A DNA stretch of 64,000 nt from Boswellia sacra (GCA_013180625.2 SNVD02010220.1:62001-126000), one strand, 5' to 3'. Counted from the first letter of the stretch, positions 22,743 to 38,512 are shown. Made by a program: numbers and translations. The notes: generated by a model not told the origin, from the sequence alone.

Positions 22743-23248
22743 CAAGGATGGTAATAGGGCAGGGCGGGACGGGCCCTCCCTATTTCTCATTTTATTATTT
22801 AATTTAACCCTTATTTTCTAATCATTTCTTATGTTTTTTAAAATGAGTAGAGATAAAAAAATCTCTAAGTAAAGAATACTTTCTCCAATCTCATCCAATT
22901 TCTCGTATCAAAATTATTTATATAATTAAATTAAAGATTTTAATAAAAAAATATAATATTTTATTTTTAGATAATAATATAATTTTATATTTTTAATAAT
23001 TAATATATTAAGAGCCAAATAAAAATAGTATTTTTAACTTTATAAATATTATATGTAACAATTTTTATAAGTAAATAAAAACAATAACAAATTATATTTT
23101 TATATGTAATGGTAGGATGTGGGGTGAGTGTGGGGTGGAGACTAGTAAACCCATGCCCACTCTATCGCAATGCATGAATTAAAATTCTAGTACTCCTATC
23201 TTTGCCCTAATAGAGGCAGCAATTTCACAGTACATTTTGTCATTCCTA
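22743..23248. mobile_element. Small non-autonomous hAT-like element (MITE)
   Basis: The 506-bp unit has ends CAAGGATGGTAATAGGG and TTTGTCATTCCTA, which form an imperfect inverted repeat. It is flanked by the 8-bp near-repeat ATTATGAC / ATTATAAC (22735-22742 and 23249-23256, 7 of 8). An 8-bp duplication fits hAT. The same insertion is present, truncated, at 7655-7682. No coding sequence. Confidence 0.65.
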
Positions 23249-23256
23249 ATTATAAC

Positions 23257-24221
23257 TTATAAGGTCAGATCTATTTATAGGATCTATCATTTTATTTCAC
23301 GATAATATTGAGAAAGACTTATAAGACGAGTTTCGCAGAAGATATTTATAATGTCAAATTATATGAATTGAATTGATTGTATATATATACATTATTACTC
23401 TTATATTTAAAATTGAAAATACAAGTTAGTTTTAGGGATCAAAATATTAGTAACGTTAATATATCTAATTAATGTTAAAGAAATGTATATTTGTCTTTTT
23501 ATGCCTAGTCTAACTTATTAACAATCATTTAGATATTAAGTGTTTATCTTTAATTTTCAAATAATTTTATCTGATTATAAAAAATTTAAATATTTAATTT
23601 TTGTCTTAATGCAAATATGTTAGTTTATCTTAGTAATAATTCTTTAAAATACTATCATACAATACCTATTTGTATATAATATTTTTAAAAAATAAATTAT
23701 CAATCTTTCAATTATATTTTGATTCTCTAAATTTTTGAAAATTATTTTATTGTTGCTTTGCTTGTTCTTTAATAATTTTTCTTTTGAAAAAAAACTATAC
23801 ATATGTAACTAAATTTAACGCATAATATGATTTATTATTTTTACCAATTTAACATTCATAGGTTAATTAGTTTCAAAGGTATAAAGCTTTTTTATTCTTT
23901 TTAGGTGGAACATAATTAAAAATTTATTTTAAGATGTACTAAAGAAAGTTTAGAAATATCTTTGGAGAAAATTTATTACTATATCCATAATTAACCGCAT
24001 AAAGTAAATAATAATCAATTGTTTTATAATTTTCATTTATTATCTTTTTTGTTAAAGGCAAGACTTTTTTTTAAAATCTTTCATTTTGTTAGATTAATAT
24101 AATATCTCATGATTTATAATATCTCTGATAGTAAACCATCCTTAATTAATAAAATTCTGATGGAGTGGATGAATTAAAAATAAATACATAGCGAGATGAA
24201 AAATATCTTTATATATTAACG
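23257..24221. other. AT-rich intergenic sequence, nothing recognised
   Basis: About 1 kb of very AT-rich DNA with no open frame of note, no repeat matched elsewhere in the window and no recognisable element ends. Confidence 0.5.
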
Positions 24222-25910
24222 TACTTTAAGGGCATGTTTGTTACGCGGGATTGGATAGTATAAAATCATGATATTTTATTATTTTGAGTATATCCCATGC
24301 ATGTGTTGATGAATTTCTAAAAGAGGTGGTATAGGAACATGGTGTAAGAACTGTATTATTCCTCAAAATATTAACACTCTGATGAGATCATGGACATTAC
24401 GTAATCAGAAGGACTGATCTATATGTTTTAATTATTAAAACATATTAGACAGGTCTTATTTAACTAATTAACGAGTTCGCATGAAACATGAAGTCGAGTA
24501 ATCCAAGGCTTGGCCAAGAAATCCACCAGTCAAAGGTTAGACCAAACGTTCGTCGTTAACCTTTCGAGTCGTAAAGTGGCAGGTCAAGAACCTTTTTTTT
24601 TTTTTAATTTAAATTATATTTAGTCAGTATTCGCATTACATGCATGCACAGGGGCAAACTAAACTATAGCCTCTGATAGTGACGATTATTAATTAAAATT
24701 ATTTTTTTTTCATTAACTTGTTAAAAAAATGTATTTATTAACTGCTTTTTAAAATAATTCAACAAAACGTTTTCTTTAATAATATTTTATATGTCTTTTT
24801 TCTGATAAAATCAGAATTATTTGTTTATGTAAATATTGTAATAAAAATCAGTTGTTAGTTGTGCTGTTTTTTAAAAACTAATTTTTAGTAAAAATACTAA
24901 AATATCCATGATTTTGTATTAAAATTAAAATTATTAAATTTAAGTGATTTAAAATTATAATATGAAAATAATATTTTTATATATTTATAATTATAATATT
25001 TAAATAATTAAAATAAAAAATTTACATGTATTTTATTATTAATTTATTATTATAAAATAAAAAAATGTGGTCAAAATCATCTATGTCAACCATTGGTGGC
25101 CTGGCGCATTCGACGACACCTCTACCTCCACCACGACTTGGCAGTCGCTCTCTCCAAATTTGTCGACATATCTGTCATTGAAGCTGCCAGTCGGCGAGAT
25201 TTAGAGATTAAAATTTTGGCTTTGAATCTCTAATCTCTAGATCCTGTTCATCGACGACTTCAATGACGGAGATGTTGACGGATCTAGAGAGGGCAATTGC
25301 AGATGATCCTGTTGGTGGTGGAGGTGTTGCCGGATGTGTCAAGCCACTAACAACTAATAATAATTATAACTAGTATCAAATACCAAAATAACTATAGTTA
25401 GTAGCATAATCAAAAGCGCTGCATAGTATCAGCGCAAACCATTATTAGTCAATGTAAACAACAATATTAGAGTATGAAAACATATTTAATAATGTTAATT
25501 TGGACTCAAATTTCTTTGTTAAAAAAATCAAATAGTGTGAAATTAACTTCATGGTGACTCAGAATTACTGATTAAAATAAACGGAAGAAAGGGTTTGAAA
25601 GAGACAGCTGGACATAGAATGATCCAAATGAAAAGGAAACTACGATAGACTAAATATAAAAATCAATGACGACATATTATGATGTTGTCAGAAATATTAA
25701 TATAGTAAGACTCGGGGGATAAAATACTCAAATTACTGGAAGACTCGGGGGACTGTTGTATACAGTATATAATAAGAAAAACATATTAAATTATTAATCA
25801 TATGACCTGAATATTGTTTCATGTGAAAGAATGACAACATCGCGTTTAGATGATACAACAATAAAGTAATTTTAATTTCCTAGGACATTAGAAACGTGGG
25901 GCAGTCCTGG
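24222..25910. repeat. Upstream TPS flank, copy U3
   Basis: Paralogue of 5763-7240, here in its native place upstream of the TPS gene. About 24836-25450 looks like a non-autonomous DNA element: its right end reads AACAACTAATAATAATTATA..ATCAAATACCAAAA, and the interior has a CACCTCTACCTCCACCAC patch shared with U1. No genes. Confidence 0.7.
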
Positions 25911-26010
25911 CATTTTAATATTGTCAAGGAAAGTTAATGGAAATTTCTCCTAACAGTCTCATGCAAGGGAACAATCCAAAGTCTATATAAATATCCCCCC
26001 AAGTCATAAT
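25911..26010 (+). promoter_or_regulatory. Promoter of the TPS gene, copy P3
   Basis: A TATA box (TATATAA, 25984-25990) lies about 100 bp before the chosen ATG. Upstream are AATATTGTCAAGGAAAGTTAA and CTCATGCAAGGGAACA, both conserved in orphan copies P1, P2 and P4. Conservation among four copies makes the CTCAnnCAAGGAACA neighbourhood a candidate shared cis-element (inference). TATA spacing puts transcription start near 26015, which disfavours the in-frame ATG at 26009. Confidence 0.65.
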
Positions 26011-26092
26011 GGATCATATGATTCATATATATCAACTACAAATTAAGATTAGAAACATCGATCAATACGACTGCTACTTAGTACGCACTATA

Positions 26093-28751
<2,659 letters not shown>

Positions 28752-29516
28752 CATCAACATCAAGGTTTTCCACAAAAATAAGCAACTTCTGAACATTGTA
28801 AACATATGAGCTAAAGATTTTAATTTGTGACTAATATATATATTATAAGGTTCTGGTATTTTGTGTATGCGAAACTTTAATAACTAAGAAATATTAATTA
28901 TAACTCTATGATAAATTTTTTGTCCAAGTATTTTTTTTAATTGCTTTAATTTGATTCTTAATCTGTATTAAGCATATATAAACAGGTTTAAGTTTTGTTA
29001 ATATTAGTACATTTATTAAGTTACGTTGTATAATAATTGGAGTCTAATTTATATGACATGACATGTGACCTTACAATTACAACATATTTTAAATTTCATT
29101 TTCATTGTTGTACCCGTCTGCCATTGAACGTGAATCACGATTCATATTATTAATTACCGAATTGAGAAAAACATGGTATGGCATGACAACGAATTAAAAA
29201 AAAAAAGCCTACTCTTTTAATTGCGTGGAGTAGTCATTTACGAAATGGTTGAAAGGTATATATTTTTCAATTTTACTAAATTATCAAAATGTCCGAGAAA
29301 AGAAAGTCTACGGCACCTCACCTCACTATCATGCAAAATTTAATCCAAAATGTTGACCGCATTTAGATTATTATGGTGTATTCTTTTTCTGTCTTTTTTC
29401 TTGTCCATTGTAATAAAGTTCAACATTCGGTTCTCTCCTCTCCTTGTCCGGCACTAGCTTGATAACAATTTTAAATTAATTTACTCTTTGTCTCTTCCAA
29501 CCTGATCAATCAAATT
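28752..29516. other. 3' flank of the TPS gene, no further gene
   Basis: AT-rich sequence. The 3' UTR and polyadenylation region presumably lie in the first 200 bases, but no signal is unambiguous. Nothing else recognised. Confidence 0.5.
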
Positions 29517-32260
29517 CTGTCATAATATTGAGGTGGATTTCCACCGAGTTGTGAGGCGGTTGAGACAATTAATTGTCTGCCCAAATGGCAATTTCTTATT
29601 GGCCTATTTAGGGCCAAGTATTATTAGTTCAAGCTTCAGCAGATTTGATTGACTAATGGAGAGGCAAAACTTGATTGGTCCATTATTTGACAAATTTTTA
29701 CTAGCCACTGTGGGAGGCGAAGGCAGTGATTCACGCTTGTAAGTAGGCCCTTTTATGTTGTGTAATTGCATATAGACACCCTAAAAGCAATATAGCCTTC
29801 TTCATTTCTCACAAAGACCTTCTTTATTTCTCGCCTATTTTTCTTCTCCTTAATTTACTATATTATCATGACCCCAGTGCCTTTATAATTCATTCGCACT
29901 TCATCTAATCACTTCTGGGTTGCAATATTATTGTTGCCAACCAAATGATGATCCGTGATTAGTCTTGACAGCGGCAAAAGATATCGGCTATTGTAATCTC
30001 ATTGGTCCATGCATCGACAAATTTGATTGACTAGAAATGTGATAATGATCAGTAATACTATACTTATAATATTTATATAATATAAATTCTATAATAACGT
30101 AATAGTTTAAGTAATAAAATATTATTAGATATCTAATTTTATTTATTTATTTTTTAATAAATTTTGATTATACATATGATCGTATCATATTACAAAATAT
30201 ATATTATATGAATATTATAAATTTAATAGTATTTGATAATTATTATTAGATTAAACGGTAAAATATTTTAATATAACCCCTCCAGTATCAGTATTTGTGA
30301 CATACACACAAGACACGACATTATAGTGAATTTCTCTTTTTATTCTCAATCTCTCCCGCCTATTTCTCTTCTCCACTTTTTCACAGCCCCACCAACATCG
30401 TAACTCCAGTAGTAACTACTCTTTGTTTCGTTCTTACCACTATCAAATTCTGTAGCCAAATACTTTTTATTTATTATATACATTATTTATAATAGATGTC
30501 ACGTCGATCAAGCTACTAATTTAATATACTAGAGTGACATCTAGATATGATCCATACTTTTCAGTTTTACGTAACTCAGCTCTCAAACATAAATAGTTTT
30601 TATGAAAAAAAAAATTTTTCATTGAATTATTTTGGTTCGCATATATGATATTTTTGTAGAAATTAAAAAGCAAAGCCGTGAACTTTTCTTTTTAATTATG
30701 TTATATAAAGGATTAACTGTATTAAAAAATCAATAATTCTCAATATTAATTATTCATAATAGATGATGATCATTATCAATTATTGATATAGATAGTAAAA
30801 TATGAGGTGGATACATATTTTTGAGATTTGACTTAGTTTATCACAGATCTTTATATTGATTTCAAATTAGTAAAGACCAAACTTAAATAGTTCATTTCCT
30901 TAATAATATGCTATATAATAAAGTTTTTTCAATGAAATAAATATTTATGACAATTATTAGATAAAAAAGAAAAAAGAATAATGCGATCCTCTCCTAAACT
31001 CATCCTAGTAATCTCATTTGTCTAACAAAGTAATGTAATGGTATATACCATTATTTTGTTAAATATTTTAAAAGATTTGCGTAATGATTGAAGTGCAATT
31101 ACAATGTTATAAGAGTGAGAGGTTGATTCTAAATCTTGGCAGTTGTTGCTGGATAAGTGAAATGTGTGGGACCGTGAAGTATAAAAAATAGATGAGATAT
31201 TGGAAGTTGGAGGCGAGATGGGGGAGAGAAATTGAGATGATAGAGTCACTCACTCCAAAATAGATAATTTGTGCGCTTTAAAAAATTTGGAGACCTCGAT
31301 ATTCAAAGTAATTGTTACGCATTACTCGGCACTATTTCAAACGCAAGTGGGATGCAAATGTTTGGTATGATTTAAAATTACTTTACATTATGTTTTTAAG
31401 AATATTATTTAACATATATATGTTTCTAAAAATATTTTAATATCACGTTTATTTCATTAAATTTTTTGTGCCCTCGATTTTTGAAACAAAGACAAAATAC
31501 ATATTTAATGGTTAATAAGAAATTATATATAAGGTAGTTTTAATGTGTGCCATAAGGCACATGTTAAATCCAAAAAAAATTGTGTAAATTCTTTTGAAAA
31601 TTATGTATATCCTATGAAAAATTGTAAATTCTCTAAAAAAATATAAAAATTATTAAATACTCAAATTTCAAATGAATCTACATAATTTTTAAGGATTTCA
31701 CACGTACTCTTAAAACATAAGTTAAGACTATCCCTCTATATATATAGTTCATAACATTTGTCAGCACAAACAAACGGTATAGTTTTGTATTTTAATATAT
31801 AAAAAATTTCACAATGTTATATTAATCAGTACTCAATTATTTCTTTACTGAAAAGATCAAATAGTGAAAATTAATCTGGTTTTTGTATCTAACTAAAAAA
31901 TTTATCTCAACAAACATTCAAGGATACTGAGATTAACTTGAAGGCATTAAACATTGTTTAAATATGGAAGTTGTTGTCTATTACAATTATTTCTATTAAA
32001 TATATACTAATATTTACCTTTTAATATGTCAATGAGATTGTTACTTTTTTTTTTGGCCCATTCGAGAGTTGGTTTAATTAAGAAGAGCATGGTAAATGAT
32101 TGTGGTGTTAAAAATGATTTTACTGAAAAGTGACTGAGTACAATAAGTTCTTACACTACCCGGTAGTTTCAGTGATTACGTACAATAATTAACTAGCGAG
32201 ACAACATTAAAATCGGGCAAGTAGCTGAAACAGAAACTATCACCCTAGAAATTACTCACA

Positions 32261-32520
32261 TTATAACACTAGATTTATCCCTAAAAATACAGAATAAGTT
32301 TATAAATCTGACCGAAACTCAAATCCCTAATTTAAATTCCCTAAAAACTAAATCAAATCTAATGAAACAGAAAAAAAACCAAATAATTCACTAAAACAAC
32401 GAAAAAACTGACAAATAAACGTATCTCAGTGTCGATGGGTACTTCTTTCTGCGTCGTCTTGCTTCTATCCTCAGCCGATGCTCGTGTTGGTTTGCATTTC
32501 GAGCCGTGTCGAGGGGTTTG
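32261..32520. repeat. 264-bp copy of MULE subterminal sequence, outside the MULE
   Basis: Direct copy of 34883-35150 (TATAACACTAGATTTATCCC ... GTGTCGAGGGGTT) placed just left of the MULE. R1 has only about 8 other bases here (17832-17840). It has no terminal repeat of its own, so it is not a separate complete element. Confidence 0.75.
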
Positions 32521-33429
32521 TTAATAATAATAGGGAAAATTGAAAAAATAGACACAATTAGGGATCCTCATTGAAATTTGGATACATCTTGAAAAATTTT
32601 CATGCCATAGATACTTTCTTGACAAAAAGACTCAATTACCCTTATGTATTCAATTTTTTTTCAAAGTCTTATTTCCTCTTATTTCTGGATATATATTAGT
32701 CTATTTTCAAAGACATCGAGTGTCGGATTATTAATCCGATAATCAACACTACCTTTTATCCGACATGTCAAGTGTAAGACACGTGAAAACTGACATATCG
32801 ACGTCTCGAACCATGTATCCAACACTCGATATGTCGGATGAAAGGTAGTGTCGAGTGTCGGATTCACTCGAATAATCCGACATCCGACAAAGTCGTCTAG
32901 TCGGTTGGAGGAATCCGATAGGAATTTTGTTGGTTTATGTTGTCGAGAGCTATCGAGCGCGTCGAGTTTTGTCGAGTTTCGTCGAGCGTTTTGATAGGGC
33001 ACTTGTTTTAGCTTTTTCTTTTTGCCTTTTTGCATCATATTTAACTATAATGATCTTGTATTTGCAGGTTGAAGCAGATGGAATGTGAATTTGGACTGTC
33101 CTTCACTCTTAAGACACTGTATGATGAACACTACCACGCGGCGATCACAAACATGGCAAGTTTGGACTGTATTCAATAGATTCGCACGAACTTGAGTGCG
33201 AGGCAAAAGGACATTGCTGTTAAGATAGTCTAACGCCCATTGTATAGGTGCAAAAAAGCACATAAACTCGTGTTTAATACATTAATGTTACGTACATACA
33301 TTGACGAAGCACATAAGTGAATGTTTTATACATGAATATTTAATACAATGATAAAATCACATATATGAAAGTTATTATTAATTTGAACAAGCCGCAAATT
33401 GGAATACAATAAATATTACATAGACAAAA

Positions 33430-34330
33430 TAAGTCCCTGGCTACATTTGGTAGTCTTCATCCCCTATCATGAAGTGGAATTGGGTTACGGCAAGTTTGAC
33501 GATTGTGCCCGGAACTTCCATATCACCCGCAAGTTCGAGACGAGCTAGACTCACCAACGGAAGGGATTCGATTCCTCTAAGGACGACTGGCTGGTCTCCT
33601 CATGACTGACGGTAGAACCACTCTGCTGCGAACCTCCTCAAGAACCATCTAATCCTCACTAACTCCAATAGGAACAACTGGCAGAGCATATGCATGTAGT
33701 AATGTTTCAGTCGTATACCAATGGGCACAATAATTATAGAACGTTAGTAAATTCATATGCTTGCAAACAGCTAATACATGTGCACACGGAAGCTGGTCAA
33801 GATCAAACACTCGGCAAGTGCATGTACGAGCGTGCATGTCAACGATGCTAACACGATTGTTGCCTTTAACCTCATACATAGTAACAGAGATACCACTAAC
33901 CTTCATACGTTCTCCCTCCTTTAGACGCTCCTCCATCAACTTGTTAGCCCACGGCAAGAGATGTAATTCCGAGTTAGCAAATAACTGTCGACGCTCATAG
34001 AACCATTGCTGCAAGTTGACCCGGTAATAATCTGCTAAAAATGTCACCGGGAGGAATCGATGGTGTCGCAAGCAGCTGTTCATCAACTCAGCTATATTTG
34101 TTGTCATGATGTCATACCGTCGACCATGAAACTGTGAACATGCCCATTTCTCGACTCCAATATCTCGAAGATAAGCTCTAAACTGATGTTATGCTTACGA
34201 AGATCCTAACCCATTCTAGTACTAATACAGTCAACTAACTCATTATAGGTAGCAGACCTACGAATTATCAATGGCTTCGCCCTCCCACCGGTGTATAAAT
34301 AACCATCATTTTCTTGCATAGTCCAAGAAC
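33430..34330 (-). pseudogene. MULE transposase remnant (N-terminal piece joined to SWIM and zinc-knuckle tail)
   Basis: Read leftward from 34330: GGRAKPLIIRRSATYNELV, an N-terminal MuDR-type segment, then near 34165 a switch of frame into AYLRDIGVEKWACSQFHGRR, which belongs to the late part of the transposase. It is followed by MTTNIAELMNSCLR, a SWIM zinc finger (CTCRVFDLDQLPCAHVLAVC) at about 33760-33850 and a degenerate GSSGHNRQTCRN zinc knuckle near 33490. The catalytic DDE domain between the two parts is absent. A premature stop also lies in the N-terminal piece and several in the tail. MULE transposases cut and paste the element via its inverted ends; this one cannot. Confidence 0.85.
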
Positions 34331-34591
34331 CATTGTATAGCATAAGTATACATAAAGTTTCTATATCCTGCATGATAGAGACATATCGTATAAGTCCGTG
34401 GACAATAAATCATTACAAAATTGCTTACAAAAAGCATAAAAACGACATTTCTACCTAAACGCTCTACGAAACTCGACACAAACACTCGACACTCGACATC
34501 TCGACACGCGACATCCCGACACATGACACAGTTATCTCGACACGCAATGCATGACGACCGACGCTTGACTAACGCGACACTCGACATGTCG

Positions 34592-34821
34592 GATGAAAGG
34601 TAGTGTCGAGTGTCGGATTAATATTTCTTCAAAAATAGATTGATATCGAGTGTTGGATTCACATCTGATACGACTCGACACGACTCGACACTTAAGTGTC
34701 GAGTGTGATGAAAGGTAGTGTCGAGTGTCAGATTAATATGTCTTCGAAAATAGACTGATATCGAGTGTTGGATTCACATCCAACACGACTCGACATGTAG
34801 ATGTCGAGTGTCGAGTTGTTT
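34592..34821. repeat. 115-bp tandem repeat in the MULE end region
   Basis: Two units (34592-34706 and 34707-34821) start GATGAAAGGTAGTGTCGAG and contain several ACTCGACA/TGTCGAGT inverted motifs. Related sequence in inverse orientation lies at 32700-32990 in the other end region. Confidence 0.8.
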
Positions 34822-35804
34822 ACCTTGCAACGAAACCACTCGGTTTTGTCGGTTTTCACCCACATCAAACTACAAAAATCACATTATAACACTAGATTTA
34901 TCCCTAAAAACACAGAATAAGTTCACAAATCCGACGAAAACTCAAATCCCTAATTCAAATTTTCTAAAAACTAAATCAAATCTAACGAAACAGAACACAA
35001 CCAAATAAATTACTAAAAGTACGAAAAAACTGACAAATAAACGTACCTCAGTGTCGATAGGTGCTTCCCTCTGCGTCGTCTTACTTCTATCCTCAACCGA
35101 TGCTCGTGTTGGTTTGCGTTTCGAGCAGTGTCGAAGAGTTTTGGTAATTTTTTACTGAAGAGGGAAACAAGGGAAAATAAGGCTTTGGAAAAAAATTAAA
35201 TACATAAGGGTAATTGAGTCTTTTTATTAAGAAAGTGTCTATGGTATGAAAATTTTTCAGGATGTGTTCAAATTTTAATGAAGGTCCTTAATTATGTCAA
35301 TTTTTTCAATTTTCCCATAATAATAAGACACGGGAGATATGTAATGTTTACTAAAAATAATAAAAATATGTTGAGAAAAAGTTATTATCTGATGATAAAA
35401 TTAACAATAAAAAATTACTCTCCTCGTATATAAAACTGAACAAAAAAACTCTATATGCATCATTCTTGTAAACTGTAACCGTATAAAAACTTATAAAATT
35501 TTCTTTTTCAAAAATCATATTTGTTTAGTCAGTTTTTAATAGAAATTCTTTGTTTGCAATATTTTATGTTTCGCATCCTCAAGCATTCATCGATCTTTTA
35601 GGTTTTTTATTTTATTCTTATATAGGTTAGTTTTCAATTTTTTTTCTTGATACGTAACAAAATAAATAATAATAATGGTCAAGTACATATATCTAGAATA
35701 TTCTTAAAGATTGATATAGCTTAATAATGATAATAATGATAATAATAATAATAATGAGACATTGAAAACATGCTAAAGTTATCATTACATGGGCATAAGC
35801 AAAT

Positions 35805-35885
35805 GAAACTTAATTAAAATTTCCCATCTTGTTTGATTAATCTCATACAAGGAATATTGGAAAGCCTATGTAATACTTAGCCCCA
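35805..35885 (+). promoter_or_regulatory. Orphan TPS promoter, copy P4
   Basis: R2 counterpart of P2: AAATTTCCCATC, GATTAATCTCATACAAGGAA, AAAGCCTATGTAATA. The TATA box is mutated (TATGTAATA). It is followed by a short remnant at 36721-36752 that resembles the start of the exon 5 fragment in R1, interrupted by a hAT element. Confidence 0.55.
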
Positions 35886-36069
35886 TGCGAGATACTATAT
35901 AATAGCTTGGTCAACGAACATGTGCTTCGAGTCTCGGAACTTTAGAAGCTATCAAATTAAGGGAGTGCGTGTGGGCAACATTCGAAATATTAATGCTATC
36001 TTCTTTGACTCAAATTCATGAACATCCAATGAAACAACGTTGGAAATATGACATGTACTTTGCTCCATC

Positions 36070-36720
36070 CAGTGACGGAGCCAGAAAAATAAATCAGGGG
36101 GGGCATTTTTGAATGTAATAAAAAGCATAATATATAATAAATAGATTTTTTAATAAATATTTATATATTAAAATATTTTATACTTAATATTTGATAACCA
36201 ATAAAAAAGTAATTAAGATTACATATTAATCTTATAACTTGTCTCTTTTTGTAATTAACTTTTATTTGTAAGAATATAATACTAAAATGTATGTCTTATA
36301 GTTAATTTCAATTGATGATAAACTTGGTAATCTTAAAAAAATAATCAATTTTTTTTAAAGTAATATGTTAAAAAAATAGTTAATTGCAAGTTAATTTCAT
36401 AATCAAAAGTATTTATTGTTTAATTAACATTGAATGTAAATTATATAAAGAAAAAAAAGTTTTAATATATATAAGTTGGTAGATCTTGTTAACAATTTAG
36501 ATAATGTAGTTTTATTTTTTAAATAATGAGTTTGTTGGACTAAAGGTTGACATATTTTATAGACAGGGATTGGATACTATATTTATAAGTTTTGGGAGAA
36601 AAGTGAAATTAATAAAGCTAAGATAGACCATTAAAACTTTTCTGTGACCAAAAAAAAAAACTCACATTGGCCTCAGTGGGGGTAATTGCCCCCACTAGTC
36701 CCAATGTGGCTCTGCCCCTG
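36070..36720. mobile_element. Non-autonomous hAT element with 8-bp target duplication
   Basis: Ends CAGTGACGGAGCCAGA and (inverted) CAGGGGCAGAGCCACA, flanked by the exact 8-bp repeat GCTCCATC (36062-36069, 36721-36728). R1 has the undivided site (TTTGCTCCCTCTC, about 18590). The 651-bp AT-rich interior has no coding frame. Both the ends and the 8-bp duplication fit the hAT superfamily. Confidence 0.88.
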
Positions 36721-36879
36721 GCTCCATCTCCATATAGTTTGATGATCTAAACCCTAGGCAGACCTACCGTGAGACCTAGGGGGCCCAGACCCCTCCTCAA
36801 GTTTAAAAATTTCTTAAACACCCCTAATTTCATATACATATATTAATCCCTTATTTAAAAAAAAAAGCTAATTTCATTT

Positions 36880-38480
36880 GTAACATTTAAGATCAAAGAA
36901 ATCATTACAGATCAGAAAACATTCATCGACTCATATCACATAGTGTCACCCGTAATCCCGATGAACAGGCTCAAAATTCAGACATTAATATCACTTGTAA
37001 TCCCGATGACCTGGCCAGAAAGTCAGACAATAATGTCACCTGTAATCCCGGTAACCCGGTCAGAAAGTCGTGTGCACACTAATACCACAACTGGGTTCAG
37101 AATTCAGAGTTCACAATAGTATTCAGATCCTAAGGATAATGAGTCAAAACATTTCAAAACCATGACAAATAACGCAATACTCAAAATACAGATTCTAATG
37201 ACTTTTTGTAAATAATAATAAGGTCATCAAAATATCAAAGCTTCCAAAAAATGTTAAGGAAACAATTAACATATATTCTGAATTTTTGTAAAAATAATTT
37301 GTTAAAAGTTCATTTCATTAAAACGGTTTTTAACATAAAAGCGATTTTTAAGAATCAATTTAAAAGTTTTGCTAAAACTCTAATTTTATAATTTATATTC
37401 TAAAACAGAAAATAATTCATATAATATCACATAAAAATATTTTCTAACATATCAAGATATTCATTAAGAACACGTTACACTTTAATCACAATACATGTAT
37501 GATGTTACTTACCTTGATCGATCCAAAAAGAGAAATATCCTAGCTCCTACTCGTCCAACGATTGTCCTAAGACATAAACATAAACATAAAATATTTTGAT
37601 AAAGTCATAAACTCAACACCAAAAATATGGTATAAAATTCCCTTAAAAATTCCTAAATAAACCGTTCTGTCTAAGTCTCATTTCCTGAACAGAGATGATT
37701 CCAGAAATTCTAAAAATTTATATCTTAATCCGATTGATCTAGGATTTTACAGAGGGAAACTAGACACATAGATTATTCAAGTCAACATTTTTCAAAGCAT
37801 TTTACGATCAGAAACTATTTTTTTAAGATTTTCATTTTCTGCCAGTAAACTCTGTCCAGAATTTCCAGATTAAGATGTTTCAAATTCAAAATTTCATAAC
37901 AATTATTCTACAAGTTTAAAAATCATGAAAATTTATAGAACATATATATCATCTTGAAAAAGCAGCATATAAAATTTGAGAAATTACTGACTCCTCTACC
38001 ATATGAAAAAAAATTCCGAAATTTGTAATATTCAGAATCTATAGTATTTTCCAAGATTTCAATAGAAAGTTTAAAAATTTGTAATAAATCGAAATGTTGA
38101 CCTTTTTTTGTGAAATAAAATTCTAGATGTTCACATTTTTGTCTATAACAACATATAAAAAGAGTAGACTGAAATTCTATTTTTAAGACTCTTAATAAAT
38201 TCAAAAATTTTGAACTGTTCTTTAAAACTCTGTAGAAATTCTAGTACAAATCTATGCAACAATAATTTCTAGTAAATAATTATTATATTAAATTAAGGGA
38301 AATTCGATCTTACCTTGAAATTCTCTGAGTTTCAAAGCCTTCACCTAGCTTTCACGTTTAAAACCCTAATTGTAATATTATAATAATACTTATATATACT
38401 AGATGAGGTAAATATATTTGAAAAAAGATAAAATTTAACCACTATTTATCTCATCCAATTTAAATCTAATTAAAACTCTC

Positions 38481-38512
<32 letters not shown>

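Larger units (their letters stand above)
32533..35316 (-). mobile_element. Mutator-like element (MULE) with 9-bp target duplication
   Basis: A 2784-bp element with inverted ends GGGAAAATTGAAAAAATAG ... matched for about 150 bp (32533-32680 against 35170-35316). It is flanked by the exact 9-bp repeat ATAATAATA at 32524-32532 and 35317-35325. The paralogous block R1 has one uninterrupted copy (GTTAATAATAATAAGACAC, about 17841-17858), a clean empty site. The interior carries a transposase remnant on the minus strand (33430-34330) and arrays of GTCGAGTGTCG-type motifs near both ends. The transposase catalytic centre is deleted, so this copy depends on another source. Confidence 0.9.
29517..36061. 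repeat. Duplicated block R2 (paralogue of 13936-18600)
   Basis: Same order as R1, from CTGTCATAATATTGAGGTGG to the CAAATTCATGAACATCC end. It is enlarged by a 264-bp filler (32261-32520) and a MULE (32533-35316). It lies downstream of the TPS gene as R1 lies downstream of the promoter-only locus, so a whole TPS unit appears to have been duplicated. No block-specific gene. Confidence 0.85.

Noticed and set aside
26009..26092. In-frame upstream ATG extending the TPS protein by 28 residues
   Set aside because: The TATA box at 25984-25990 places transcription start at about 26015, past this ATG, and MALHLSCLPH is a more typical transit peptide start.
29517..30440. Blocks R1 and R2 as LTRs of one large element
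   Set aside because: They are same-orientation repeats, but the sequence between them holds an ordinary TPS gene and flank, with no primer site or polypurine tract; segmental duplication explains them better.
32679..33038. 119-codon minus-strand frame in the MULE
   Set aside because: Translation of the CGAGTGTCG-type subterminal repeats, with no domain.
33761..34000. Plus-strand open frame opposite the MULE transposase
   Set aside because: Shadow of the minus-strand SWIM-domain coding sequence.
34440..34821. CRISPR-like array
   Set aside because: Repeats are directly tandem and inverted motifs in a MULE end region, without unique spacers, in plant nuclear DNA.
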